In this document: piece by piece, positions 1 to 6,902 of the stretch
Layout of the letters: every line of letters starts with the position of its first letter
How positions within the stretch are numbered: position 1 is the stretch's first letter
Assembly (NCBI RefSeq): GCF_004342225.1
Contig: NZ_SMAR01000021.1
Span: 1 to 64,000, forward strand
DNA from: Martelella mediterranea
Lineage (GTDB): Bacteria; Pseudomonadota; Alphaproteobacteria; Rhizobiales; Rhizobiaceae
DNA: 64,000 nucleotides
Direction: 5' to 3'
Position numbers and translations under genes: made by a program
The notes under the pieces: model-generated
What the model saw: the letters and a program-made list of their open reading frames with translations, nothing else
Database searches by the model: none
Told to the model about the DNA's origin: nothing

Positions 1-2
1 GG

Positions 3-86
3 TTCTCGGCAACAAGCCTCGCCTTCATCCAGACCGCGATGATCAAGCTCATGACAAGGCGGCTCGCCCGCTATCCGCTTTCTTGA
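3..86 (+). CDS. C-terminal end of a truncated ORF, possibly IS5-type transposase
   Basis: An open frame enters from the left edge and stops with TGA at 84-86. The visible end reads FSATSLAFIQTAMIKLMTRR and then a short basic/hydrophobic tail. A hydrophobic helix followed by a short basic tail is usual at the C-terminus of IS5-group DDE transposases, and the bases just after the stop (GAACAGACTCTAAGG) resemble the terminal repeat region of IS427-like elements. Only 27 codons are visible, so this is a family resemblance from memory and not a firm call. It would mean that an insertion sequence ends about 250 bp upstream of rplM. Confidence 0.35.
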   Translation, partial: FSATSLAFIQTAMIKLMTRRLARYPLS

Positions 87-219
87 ACAGACTCTAAGGC
101 CACAAGTGTAAATGCTCCCGAAGGTGCAGGTTTTGGAGACTGTGTAGTGGTATTATTATACCTCAATTTTAAGATGTTGATTTTGCTTTATAAAATGTGA
201 AGATCGGTCGCTGTTTCAA

Positions 220-248
220 CTTGACGGTTCACCGCCCTGCCCTTATAA
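220..248 (+). promoter_or_regulatory. Probable housekeeping promoter of rplM-rpsI
   Basis: CTTGAC at 220-225 is a perfect alphaproteobacterial -35 box. It is followed 17 bases later by TTATAA at 243-248 as the -10 box. The predicted start near 255 gives a 5' UTR of about 110 bases before rplM. The stretch from 90 to 219 is AT-rich and holds no gene that I can support. Confidence 0.6.
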
Positions 249-255
249 ACGCGCA

Positions 256-307
256 AACACTTCGCTCCCGAAGCGGGTGTTTTCAGTCTTGATGAATTAC
301 CATCAAG
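256..307 (+). promoter_or_regulatory. Two hairpins in the rplM 5' leader
   Basis: Immediately after the predicted transcription start lie two inverted repeats. The first spans 256-281 (AACAC/GTGTT plus CGCT/AGCG, with one bulge) and ends in TTTC. The second is a perfect 7-bp stem, CTTGATG at 288-294 with CATCAAG at 301-307. Both precede the ribosome-binding region. Their position suits autogenous or attenuation control of a ribosomal protein operon, but no known leader class was recognised. Confidence 0.4.
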
Positions 308-365
308 AAAAGCAACAAGAAACGTCTGCTCCTTATGGATGCAGATCAATTTGAGAGTATCAACA

Positions 366-830
366 ATGGTTACCTTCTCCCAGAAGCCTGAAGAGGTGGA
401 AAAGAAGTGGATCGTGATCGATGCCGAAGGCCTCGTCCTCGGCCGTCTCGCTTCGCTCGTTGCCATGCGTCTGCGCGGCAAGCATAAAGCCACTTACACC
501 CCGCATGTTGATGATGGCGACAACGTCATCGTGATCAATGCAGACAAAGTCGTCCTGACCGGCCAGAAATACTATAACAAAATGTATTACTGGCACACGG
601 GTTATCCCGGCGGTATCAAGGAACGCAATGCGCGCCAGATTATCGAAGGCCGTTTCCCGGAACGTGTCATTGAGAAAGCTGTTGAGCGCATGATCCCGCG
701 CGGTCCGCTTGGCCGTCGCCAGATGAAGAACCTGCGCGTTTACGCCGGTACCAACCACCCGCATGAAGCTCAGCAGCCCGAAGCCCTCGACGTTGCAAAG
801 CTCAACAAGAAGAATGTGAGGAGCGCATAA
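366..830 (+). CDS. rplM: 50S ribosomal protein L13
   Basis: Structural protein of the large ribosomal subunit, which binds 23S rRNA early in assembly. The 154-residue product carries the L13 signatures: [16 protein letters not shown] near the start, then [20 protein letters not shown], and a C-terminal [20 protein letters not shown] block. An in-frame ATG exists 27 bases upstream, but the ATG at 366 gives the family N-terminus ([10 protein letters not shown]) and normal alphaproteobacterial length. The stop codon overlaps the start of rpsI (TAATG), so the two genes are translationally coupled. This is the first gene of the operon, behind the promoter at 220-248. Confidence 0.97.
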   Translation: MVTFSQKPEEVEKKWIVIDAEGLVLGRLASLVAMRLRGKHKATYTPHVDDGDNVIVINADKVVLTGQKYYNKMYYWHTGYPGGIKERNARQIIEGRFPERVIEKAVERMIPRGPLGRRQMKNLRVYAGTNHPHEAQQPEALDVAKLNKKNVRSA

Positions 831-1309
831 TGGCCGAGCTTTCCGATCTGAAGGCACTTGGCGATGTCGCCACCGCTGAAGAAACCCCTGCAGCCCCTGT
901 GCATGAACGTAAGGTTGATGACCTTGGCCGAGCTTACGCGACCGGTAAGCGTAAAGACGCTGTTTCCCGCGTATGGGTTAAAGCTGGCACAGGCAAGATC
1001 ACCGTCAACGGCAAGGACTTCACCGAGTACTTCGGCCGTCCGGTTCTGCAGATGGTCCTTCAGCAGCCGATCGTCGCAACTGCGCGTGATGGCCAGTTCG
1101 ATATCGTCGCAACAGTCACCGGCGGTGGACTTTCCGGCCAGGCCGGTGCTGTCCGTCACGGCATTTCTAAAGCCCTGACCTACTACGAGCCGGGCCTGCG
1201 CTCTGTGCTCAAGAAGGGTGGCTTCCTGACACGCGATAGCCGTGTTGTTGAACGTAAGAAGTACGGCCGCGCGAAAGCCCGTCGTTCGTTCCAGTTCTCC
1301 AAGCGCTAA
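830..1309 (+). CDS. rpsI: 30S ribosomal protein S9
   Basis: Small-subunit protein whose basic C-terminal tail reaches the P-site tRNA. The 159-residue product has an N-terminal extension of about 30 residues, typical of alphaproteobacterial S9, before the conserved core beginning [14 protein letters not shown]. It ends in the diagnostic tail [17 protein letters not shown]. The start ATG overlaps the rplM stop by one base. A rho-independent terminator follows. In Sinorhizobium meliloti argC lies a little downstream of this pair; here the next gene is convergent valS and argC lies 14.6 kb away. Confidence 0.97.
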   Translation: MAELSDLKALGDVATAEETPAAPVHERKVDDLGRAYATGKRKDAVSRVWVKAGTGKITVNGKDFTEYFGRPVLQMVLQQPIVATARDGQFDIVATVTGGGLSGQAGAVRHGISKALTYYEPGLRSVLKKGGFLTRDSRVVERKKYGRAKARRSFQFSKR

Positions 1310-1355
1310 TCGACAAGGGCGGGCTATCGTCCGCTTTTGCAGACAAGTTTTTAAG

Positions 1356-1388
1356 AAGGCGAGACCCGCGTGGTTTCGCCTTTTTTGT
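1356..1388 (+). terminator. Rho-independent terminator of rplM-rpsI
   Basis: An 11-bp stem (AAGGCGAGACC with GGTTTCGCCTT, one G-U pair) around a CGCG loop is followed by TTTTTTGTTT. It lies 46 bp after the rpsI stop. Confidence 0.85.
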
Positions 1389-1433
1389 TTGCGTTGATGC
1401 AGGCTGCTTGTGCATTTCGGCACGCGAGATGAT

Positions 1434-1466
1434 ACAAAAAAGGCGCCTGATCGGATCAGGCGCCTT
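1434..1466 (-). terminator. Rho-independent terminator of valS
   Basis: AAGGCGCCTGATC and its exact complement form a 13-bp palindromic stem at 1440-1466. Reading on the minus strand, the stem is followed by a run of T. It lies just past the valS stop and faces the rpsI terminator. Confidence 0.85.
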
Positions 1467-1493
1467 CCTATTCAGACTATTTGCGGCTCTTCG

Positions 1494-4406
1494 TTATTCG
1501 GCTTCGGTTACCCGAGAAAGTGCGACGGCAAGCTGGCTGCGCTGCTGATTCAGCTCTTCAAAGCGCTCACGTTCGGTCGCAACAACTTCAGGGTCAGCAT
1601 TAGCGATGAATTTTTCATTGCCCAGCTTTTTCTGACTTTTCTCGATGTCCTTGTCGATCTTGCCAATCGCCTTCTCAAGGCGTGCGGTTTCAGCGGCAAT
1701 ATCGATAAGGGAGCCGAGTGGAATGCAGGCGGTTGCCTCACCGACGATCACCTGAGCAGAACCCTTCGGTGCGACCGTTTCGAAATCGAGCGATTCAACG
1801 CGTGCAAGGCGCTCGATCGCCGGATAATGACGTGCGGTGCGTTCGCGGGTTTCAGAGTTTGCCCCAACGAAGACCAGCGGGGCCATGGCACCTGCCGGAA
1901 CATTCACCTCAGCGCGGGCAGAGCGAATGCCGGAAATAAGCTCGACCAGCCAGTTGATCTCTTCTGCAGCCTTCTCATCGCGGTGAAGCGGTGTGTGCCA
2001 GTCAGCATGCGCCAGCATACCCTGACTGCCGATATGCGCCCAAAGCTCTTCCGTCATGAATGGCATGAAGGGGTGAAGAAGCTTATAGGTTTCCGAGAGG
2101 ACATAAGCGATGCAGGCCTGTGCCTCGGCCTTGGCTTTCTCGTCCTCTCCGTTGAAGACAGGCTTCAGAAGCTCAAGATACCAGTCACAAACCTCATGCC
2201 AGACGAAGTGATAAAGTGCACTGGCGGCTTCATTGAAGCGGTAGTGTTCGATTGCGCGCGTGACATCTTCCGCTGTTCGCGAAAGCTCTGTCAGGATCCA
2301 GCGATTGATCGTTTGTGTCGCGGCCTCGGGCTTGAATTCCGGATCAAGGCGCATGCCGTTCATTTCGGCGAAGCGCGTTGCGTTCCAGAGCTTGGTGCCG
2401 AAATTGCGATAGCCGGCGATACGGCTGGTATCGAGCTTCACGTCCCTGCCCTGCGCGGCCATGATTGCGAGGGTGAAGCGCATTGCGTCTGCGCCGTACT
2501 CGTCGATCAGGTCGAGCGGGTTGATGACGTTCCCTTTGGATTTCGACATCTTCTGCCCGTTCTTGTCACGCACCAGCGCGTGGACATAAACCGTATGGAA
2601 CGGTTCGACCGGCCTGCCGTCCTCATCCTTCATGAAGTGCAGCGCATCCATCATCATGCGCGCAACCCAGAAGAAGATAATATCGAAACCCGTGACCAGA
2701 ACGCTTGTCGGATAATAGCGTTCCAGCTCCGGTGTCTTCTCCGGCCAGCCAAGCGTCGAGAAAGGCCACAGGCCTGACGAAAACCAAGTATCCAGAACGT
2801 CTTCGTCACGCGTCAGAATGTTGCCGGGTTCAAAGTTCTCAAGCTGTTCTTCAACCCATGCCTTCCAGGGACCTTCATGGGAAATGTAATGCTGAACAGC
2901 CGCATCAAGCGCTTCCTGCTCTGTCTTCTCCACGAAAACAGAGCCATCGGGGCCATACCATGCAGGAATCTGATGTCCCCACCAGAGCTGGCGCGAAATG
3001 CACCACGGCTCGATATTCTCCATCCAATCGAAATAGGTCTTCTCCCAGTTCTTCGGCACGAATTTCGTACGGCCTTCGCGGACCGACTCAATCGCAGGCT
3101 CGGCGAGCGTTTTGGCATCGGCAAACCACTGGTCCGTCAGCATTGGTTCAATGACAACGCCGGAACGGTCGCCGAAGGGCTGCATGATCTTCTTGTTTTC
3201 AACGAGCGGAACGGCATTGCCTTCTTCATCTGCAATGGTGACGGCAAGTCCCTCGGCATTGATCGATTCAATAATCTTCTTGCGCGCTTCATAGCGGTCC
3301 AGACCGCGATACTCGTCCGGCACCAGGTTGATGTCGTCAACGTCAGATTCGCTCGGAAGCGTGCCCGATTTTGCAATCTCCATCGCCTCGGCAGCGCAGA
3401 CGGCGTAAGGCTCGCCGTCGCTGCGCATTGCTGCCTTTTCGTCCATCAGGCGGTATGCCGGGATTTTGTTGCGCCGTGCGACGCCATAGTCGTTAAAGTC
3501 ATGCGCACCGGTGATCTTGACCGCCCCGGAGCCGAAGTCGGGATCCGGATACTCGTCGGTGATAATCGGGATCAAGCGGCGGTGCTCTTTCGGGCCAACC
3601 GGGATTTCACAAAGCTTTCCGACGATCGAGGCATAGCGCTCGTCGGAGGGATGAACGGCAACCGCTCCATCGCCGAGCATCGTTTCCGGACGCGTGGTTG
3701 CAATAGAAATATAATCGCGCTCTTCCTGAAGCGTGATATTCCCATCCTCGTCCTTTTCAACATATGTATAGGTCTGGCCATCGGCCAGCGGGTATTTGAA
3801 ATGCCACATGTGGCCGTCGACTTCCTTGTTCTCGACTTCGAGATCGGAAATCGCGGTTTCAAACTCGGGGTCCCAGTTGACAAGACGTTTGCCACGGTAG
3901 ATCAGCCCCTGTTTGTAAAGGGTGACAAAGACTTCAAGCACGGCCTCCGACAGGCCCTCGTCCATGGTGAAACGTTCGCGCGACCAGTCGCAGGAGGCGC
4001 CGAGGCGCTTCAACTGGTTGAGGATCTGGCCGCCGGATTCATCCTTCCATTCCCAAACCTTGTCGATGAAGGCCTCGCGCCCCATTTCGCGGCGTCCGGG
4101 AAGCTGCTTTTCCATGAGCTGGCGCTCGACAACCATCTGCGTTGCAATGCCGGCGTGATCCATGCCCGGCTGCCAGAGAACGTCCTTCCCGCGCATACGT
4201 TCAAAACGGACCATGATATCTTGCAGCGTATTATTGAGCGCGTGTCCCATATGCAGCTGCCCGGTCACATTCGGCGGGGGGATCACGATGCTGAAAGACT
4301 CGGCTCCGGGTTTTGCGTTGGCGCCAGCGCGAAACGCATCTGCGTCTTCCCAACGGCGAGCGATTTTCGGTTCGACGCTCTTGGCGTCATAAGTCTTGTC
4401 CAGCAT
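1494..4406 (-). CDS. valS: Valyl-tRNA synthetase
   Basis: Cytoplasmic class I aminoacyl-tRNA synthetase that charges tRNA-Val and edits mischarged threonine. The product is 970 residues, a normal length. The HIGH signature appears as HMGH at residues 52-55, and the KMSKSKGN signature lies near residue 615. A long editing domain lies between them, and a coiled-coil tRNA-binding arm rich in Lys/Glu ends the protein. The ATG at 4406 gives the usual N-terminus MLDKTYDAKSVEPKIARRW; an in-frame TTG two codons upstream is less likely. popZ and pcm lie upstream on the same strand, as in other Hyphomicrobiales. Confidence 0.97.
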   Translation of the reverse strand: MLDKTYDAKSVEPKIARRWEDADAFRAGANAKPGAESFSIVIPPPNVTGQLHMGHALNNTLQDIMVRFERMRGKDVLWQPGMDHAGIATQMVVERQLMEKQLPGRREMGREAFIDKVWEWKDESGGQILNQLKRLGASCDWSRERFTMDEGLSEAVLEVFVTLYKQGLIYRGKRLVNWDPEFETAISDLEVENKEVDGHMWHFKYPLADGQTYTYVEKDEDGNITLQEERDYISIATTRPETMLGDGAVAVHPSDERYASIVGKLCEIPVGPKEHRRLIPIITDEYPDPDFGSGAVKITGAHDFNDYGVARRNKIPAYRLMDEKAAMRSDGEPYAVCAAEAMEIAKSGTLPSESDVDDINLVPDEYRGLDRYEARKKIIESINAEGLAVTIADEEGNAVPLVENKKIMQPFGDRSGVVIEPMLTDQWFADAKTLAEPAIESVREGRTKFVPKNWEKTYFDWMENIEPWCISRQLWWGHQIPAWYGPDGSVFVEKTEQEALDAAVQHYISHEGPWKAWVEEQLENFEPGNILTRDEDVLDTWFSSGLWPFSTLGWPEKTPELERYYPTSVLVTGFDIIFFWVARMMMDALHFMKDEDGRPVEPFHTVYVHALVRDKNGQKMSKSKGNVINPLDLIDEYGADAMRFTLAIMAAQGRDVKLDTSRIAGYRNFGTKLWNATRFAEMNGMRLDPEFKPEAATQTINRWILTELSRTAEDVTRAIEHYRFNEAASALYHFVWHEVCDWYLELLKPVFNGEDEKAKAEAQACIAYVLSETYKLLHPFMPFMTEELWAHIGSQGMLAHADWHTPLHRDEKAAEEINWLVELISGIRSARAEVNVPAGAMAPLVFVGANSETRERTARHYPAIERLARVESLDFETVAPKGSAQVIVGEATACIPLGSLIDIAAETARLEKAIGKIDKDIEKSQKKLGNEKFIANADPEVVATERERFEELNQQRSQLAVALSRVTEAE

Positions 4407-4529
4407 TTTCAAGCCAATTCCCGAGTTTGACGCTAAAGGCCGGTTCGACGAAAACAGGCTTTATCGCGCAAAAACAATGTTTGAGGCCGCCTCTCGTTGA
4501 TCGGCAGACAGCCTTTGAAGGATAGATGT

Positions 4530-4558
4530 TGTTAAGCGGTTGCGCCAAAACCTGTCAA
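4530..4558 (-). promoter_or_regulatory. Candidate promoter of valS
   Basis: On the minus strand TTGACA (4553-4558) is followed after 17 bases by TTAACA (4530-4535), a good sigma-70-type arrangement. It would give a leader of about 115 bases with no ATG in it, so no leader peptide of the kind seen before cysS. Confidence 0.45.
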
Positions 4559-4562
4559 CAAT

Positions 4563-4593
4563 AAAGCCGCCCCGGAATGGGACGGCTTTTTCA
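4563..4593 (-). terminator. Terminator after popZ
   Basis: The stem AAGCCGTCCC/GGGGCGGCTT with loop ATTCC is followed on the minus strand by TTATTGTTG. On the plus strand the same stem is also followed by T residues, so it may work both ways. Confidence 0.75.
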
Positions 4594-4615
4594 AAAGATA
4601 CGTTGTCAGGCGCCA

Positions 4616-5335
4616 TCAATCGCGCGCTGGCTTGCGCATACGCTCCAGCTCTTTGGCAACCATACGCTCAACGATCGAAGGCATATTCTGATCAAGCCAT
4701 GCGCTCAGCAGAGGACGAAGTTCTTCAGCAACGATCTCCTCGATGCTGCGGACACCTTCCTGGCTCAGCGCTGCAGACAGTTCCTGCAAGGCACTTGTGA
4801 TCCGTGCTTCTGCATCCGCAGAAACCAGCCCGCTTTGCTGGTTTTCAGAGGTCTCTTCTTTAGTGGAAGAAGGCTCCGGCGAAACCTCGTCCGTTTTTTC
4901 TTCACCAGCGGAAGCCGCTCTTATCTGATCTGCAACCTCGCCCATCGAACCAGGATAGACTTCCTGCTCTGCCATATAGTCTGAGGCATGAAGCTCACCT
5001 GAAAACGTCCCGGTTTCTTCATGAGCGCTCTCATCTTTCGGCGCGGCCGACTGAGACGACTGATCACCATGGGTTCGAGAAACAACGACAGGTTCTTTCT
5101 GGGCCCAGTCTGCCGCTAAATCATCGTCCGTCTGAGAACTCTCGGGCTGCATGAGGTTATGAACGCTGGCACTCCCGCCGGCCGCGGCTAAACGATCACG
5201 ATCATAACCGCTCGGGTTGGGATCGCTGCGTCCGGAAAACTCCCGCTCTGTTTCTTCACCGCTGTCGATAATTCTGCGGATTGAAGCGAGGATTTCTTCC
5301 ATCGTCGGTTCTTGCTGAGCTTTGGGCTGCGCCAT
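4616..5335 (-). CDS. popZ: PopZ-family polar organizing protein (DUF2497)
   Basis: PopZ assembles a polymeric matrix at the cell pole and anchors the chromosome origin through ParB in alphaproteobacteria. The two conserved ends of the family are clear: an N-terminal helix with EPTMEEILASIRRIIDSGEE, and a C-terminal module LRPLLSAWLDQNMPSIVERM followed by VAKELERMRKP. Between them lies a long acidic, Ser/Pro/Glu-rich low-complexity linker, typical of PopZ. The ATG at 5335 has an AGAGG ribosome site and gives 239 residues; a longer frame upstream lacks family features. It sits between pcm and valS. In S. meliloti, tolC occupies the pcm side of this position, but no tolC is present here. Confidence 0.85.
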   Translation of the reverse strand: MAQPKAQQEPTMEEILASIRRIIDSGEETEREFSGRSDPNPSGYDRDRLAAAGGSASVHNLMQPESSQTDDDLAADWAQKEPVVVSRTHGDQSSQSAAPKDESAHEETGTFSGELHASDYMAEQEVYPGSMGEVADQIRAASAGEEKTDEVSPEPSSTKEETSENQQSGLVSADAEARITSALQELSAALSQEGVRSIEEIVAEELRPLLSAWLDQNMPSIVERMVAKELERMRKPARD

Positions 5336-5498
5336 TACTGACCTCTCTGCGCCTGACGGCGAAAATACTGGGCACGACTCGTTCAAACTATACTGTGTGC
5401 CTTTCCACAGTCAGACGGGAACTATCCTAATTTAAGGATCTATACACAGATTTTTCATTCTCTTGGAAAAACAGACTGCCACAATTCGCAAACACGAT

Positions 5499-5521
5499 CA
5501 GGACGGTACAAATCTGTCCTG
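5499..5521 (-). other. Small hairpin after the methyltransferase gene
   Basis: A perfect 6-bp stem, CAGGAC/GTCCTG with an 11-base loop, lies 26 bp past the stop of the methyltransferase gene. The following minus-strand bases are only weakly T-rich, so termination here would be inefficient. The whole 211-bp space between popZ and the methyltransferase gene contains nothing else that I recognise. Confidence 0.3.
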
Positions 5522-5546
5522 TCGGAGAAGGAACAACCTTAAAGGA

Positions 5547-6218
5547 TCAGAACTCGAACTCTCTCGCCTTTGTGAAACCGGGTAGCGGTCTGATCGCGGC
5601 GTTGAATGCGGAGATATACGAGCAGACATCGCGCTCGCGCCAGTAAAGCCGTGCCCGCGCTGCATTGCCATACCCTTCCACGGCCACCAGACGCCCGCCA
5701 TCGCGCAACTGATCCAGCAGCGCCTGCGGAACAAACTCGATAGCGCCATTGACGAAGATGGCGTCGTAAGGTGCCTCCGGGGCGTAACCTTCCTCGATAT
5801 TGCCTGTGACCACAGCCGCATTGTCGTAACCAAGATCAGCAAGATGCTGACTGGATTCGGATGCGAGATTTTCATCGCTTTCGATGGCAACAACAGAGTT
5901 TGCGAGAAGCGAAAGGATCGCTGTTGAGTAGCCTTCGCCCGACCCGACCACCAGAACGACGTCGTTCTTCTTGACCTCAAGCAGCTGCACCAGCTTTGCC
6001 AAAGGCGACGGTTCCATCATGAAGCGAGCAGGCTTGTCGTCAGCAGCCTGGCTGACCGGGATATCTTCATCGATATAGGCAAGCGCCTTCTTTTCCTGCG
6101 GAAGGAAAGCTTCGCGCGGCACTGACAGGAATGCCGAGATGACCGGATGCGACGTAACGTCCGTCGTACGGATCTGGTTTTCTACCATTTTAATGCGCGC
6201 CGCTTCGAAATTCATCAT
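5547..6218 (-). CDS. pcm: Protein-L-isoaspartate O-methyltransferase family protein
   Basis: SAM-dependent methyltransferase of the Pcm family, which methylates isoaspartyl residues in damaged proteins; the rhizobial homologue is known mainly by homology. The product is 223 residues. It has the Pcm-like N-terminus MVENQIRTTDVTSHPVISAF with VPREAFLP, and a nucleotide-binding motif DVVLVVGSGEGYSTAILSLL in which the usual GSGSGY reads GSGEGY. The start is one of two adjacent ATGs (6218 or 6215) behind GAGGTGAAGG. The upstream region carries a partial copy of the dispersed repeat described below. Confidence 0.8.
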   Translation of the reverse strand: MMNFEAARIKMVENQIRTTDVTSHPVISAFLSVPREAFLPQEKKALAYIDEDIPVSQAADDKPARFMMEPSPLAKLVQLLEVKKNDVVLVVGSGEGYSTAILSLLANSVVAIESDENLASESSQHLADLGYDNAAVVTGNIEEGYAPEAPYDAIFVNGAIEFVPQALLDQLRDGGRLVAVEGYGNAARARLYWRERDVCSYISAFNAAIRPLPGFTKAREFEF

Positions 6219-6248
6219 TGCCTTCACCTCGCAAGTTTCCGGTTCGCC

Positions 6249-6312
6249 ACTGCGTAGATTCAAAAAGCTTAGTGCGTCCTTTGTGTATCCGAATGGATCC
6301 ATGGTGCTCTAA
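6249..6312. repeat. Dispersed RIME-like repeat, partial copy A
   Basis: This stretch matches one end of the repeat seen in full at 20260-20365, 33601-33703 and 35017-35122. It contains GCGTAGATTC, then TTAGTGCGTCCTTTGTGTAT, CCGAATGGAT and GTGCTCTA. The other palindrome (the half with GAAAATCG and CGATTTTC) is missing. It lies in the 5' region of the methyltransferase gene and has diverged more than the full copies. Confidence 0.7.
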
Positions 6313-6561
6313 AGCTTGGTTTTTCATAGATGTGCGCAACGTCTGTGACAAGGCAGTTTCGACCCGATATCAATCGAAAACAAGCGCTATCGGGAATTTC
6401 GTATATCTGTTGAAGAGACAAAGGCGAGAGAAAAGCTTCGGTAGAAGACAAACAAAGGCGCGGTAGCAAATGAGTCACCTACTTTATAGGTGCCTGGGCG
6501 GCTTCACAACGGCATGACCGTTTTCGCATTTCAAAAGGTTAAGCTCTCGAAGGAGAAGGAA
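6313..6561. other. Gene-free stretch downstream of tRNA-Cys
   Basis: No open frame with a credible start or family match is seen on either strand. A small stem AACGG-CATGA-CCGTT at 6508-6522 is followed on the plus strand by TTCGCATTT but is too short to call a terminator. The stretch carries the 3' flank of the tRNA-Cys gene and the 5' flank of the methyltransferase gene. Confidence 0.5.
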
Positions 6562-6635
6562 TGGAGGCCTCGGCCGGAATCGAACCGGCGTGCAAGGATT
6601 TGCAGTCCTCTGCGTCACCACTCCGCCACGAGGCC
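6562..6635 (-). tRNA. tRNA-Cys (GCA)
   Basis: On the minus strand a complete 74-base cloverleaf is visible. The acceptor stem is GGCCTCG/CGAGGCC, with discriminator T and an encoded CCA. The D arm is GCGGAGTGGTGACGC, the anticodon loop CTGCAAA has anticodon GCA, and the T arm is CCGGTTCGATTCCGG. It stands alone as a single tRNA gene. Confidence 0.97.
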
Positions 6636-6667
6636 TCACTGCTTCTTGTTCAGAAGCGTTGGCGGGC

Positions 6668-6696
6668 ATTTAGAATGATTTCGAAAAGGGTGCAAG
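6668..6696 (-). promoter_or_regulatory. Promoter of tRNA-Cys
   Basis: On the minus strand CTTGCA (6691-6696) is separated by 17 bases from CTAAAT (6668-6673). This places the start about 25 bases before the mature tRNA. Confidence 0.5.
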
Positions 6697-6902
6697 AGCG
6701 AAGTGACAAAAATCCTTCAAAGAATCCTGAAGTGCCCAGGAATGAACCCCTGACTTTTTTCGGGAGCAATTCTGATCGTGAAGCTTAAGTGTGGAACGTC
6801 ACAACAAAATCAGGCTATGCTCCGGGTCATGCATTAGCAGTGACGCTTTTTAGCATCGGGCAGCTCTGCCCTTCTTCATTATGAGCAATCGGGGGATTTC
6901 TC

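Noticed and set aside
1410-1470. Facing terminators of rpsI and valS as a possible small RNA
   Set aside because: Each stem has its own T run in the direction of its own gene, so they are explained as two ordinary terminators.
1410-2777. 455-codon plus-strand open frame opposite valS
   Set aside because: It is entirely antisense to the well-supported valS gene, has no family features, and its composition (Cys/Arg/His-rich) is that of a frame shadow.
2877-4430. 517-codon plus-strand open frame opposite valS
   Set aside because: Antisense to the catalytic half of valS, with no ribosome site or recognisable domain.
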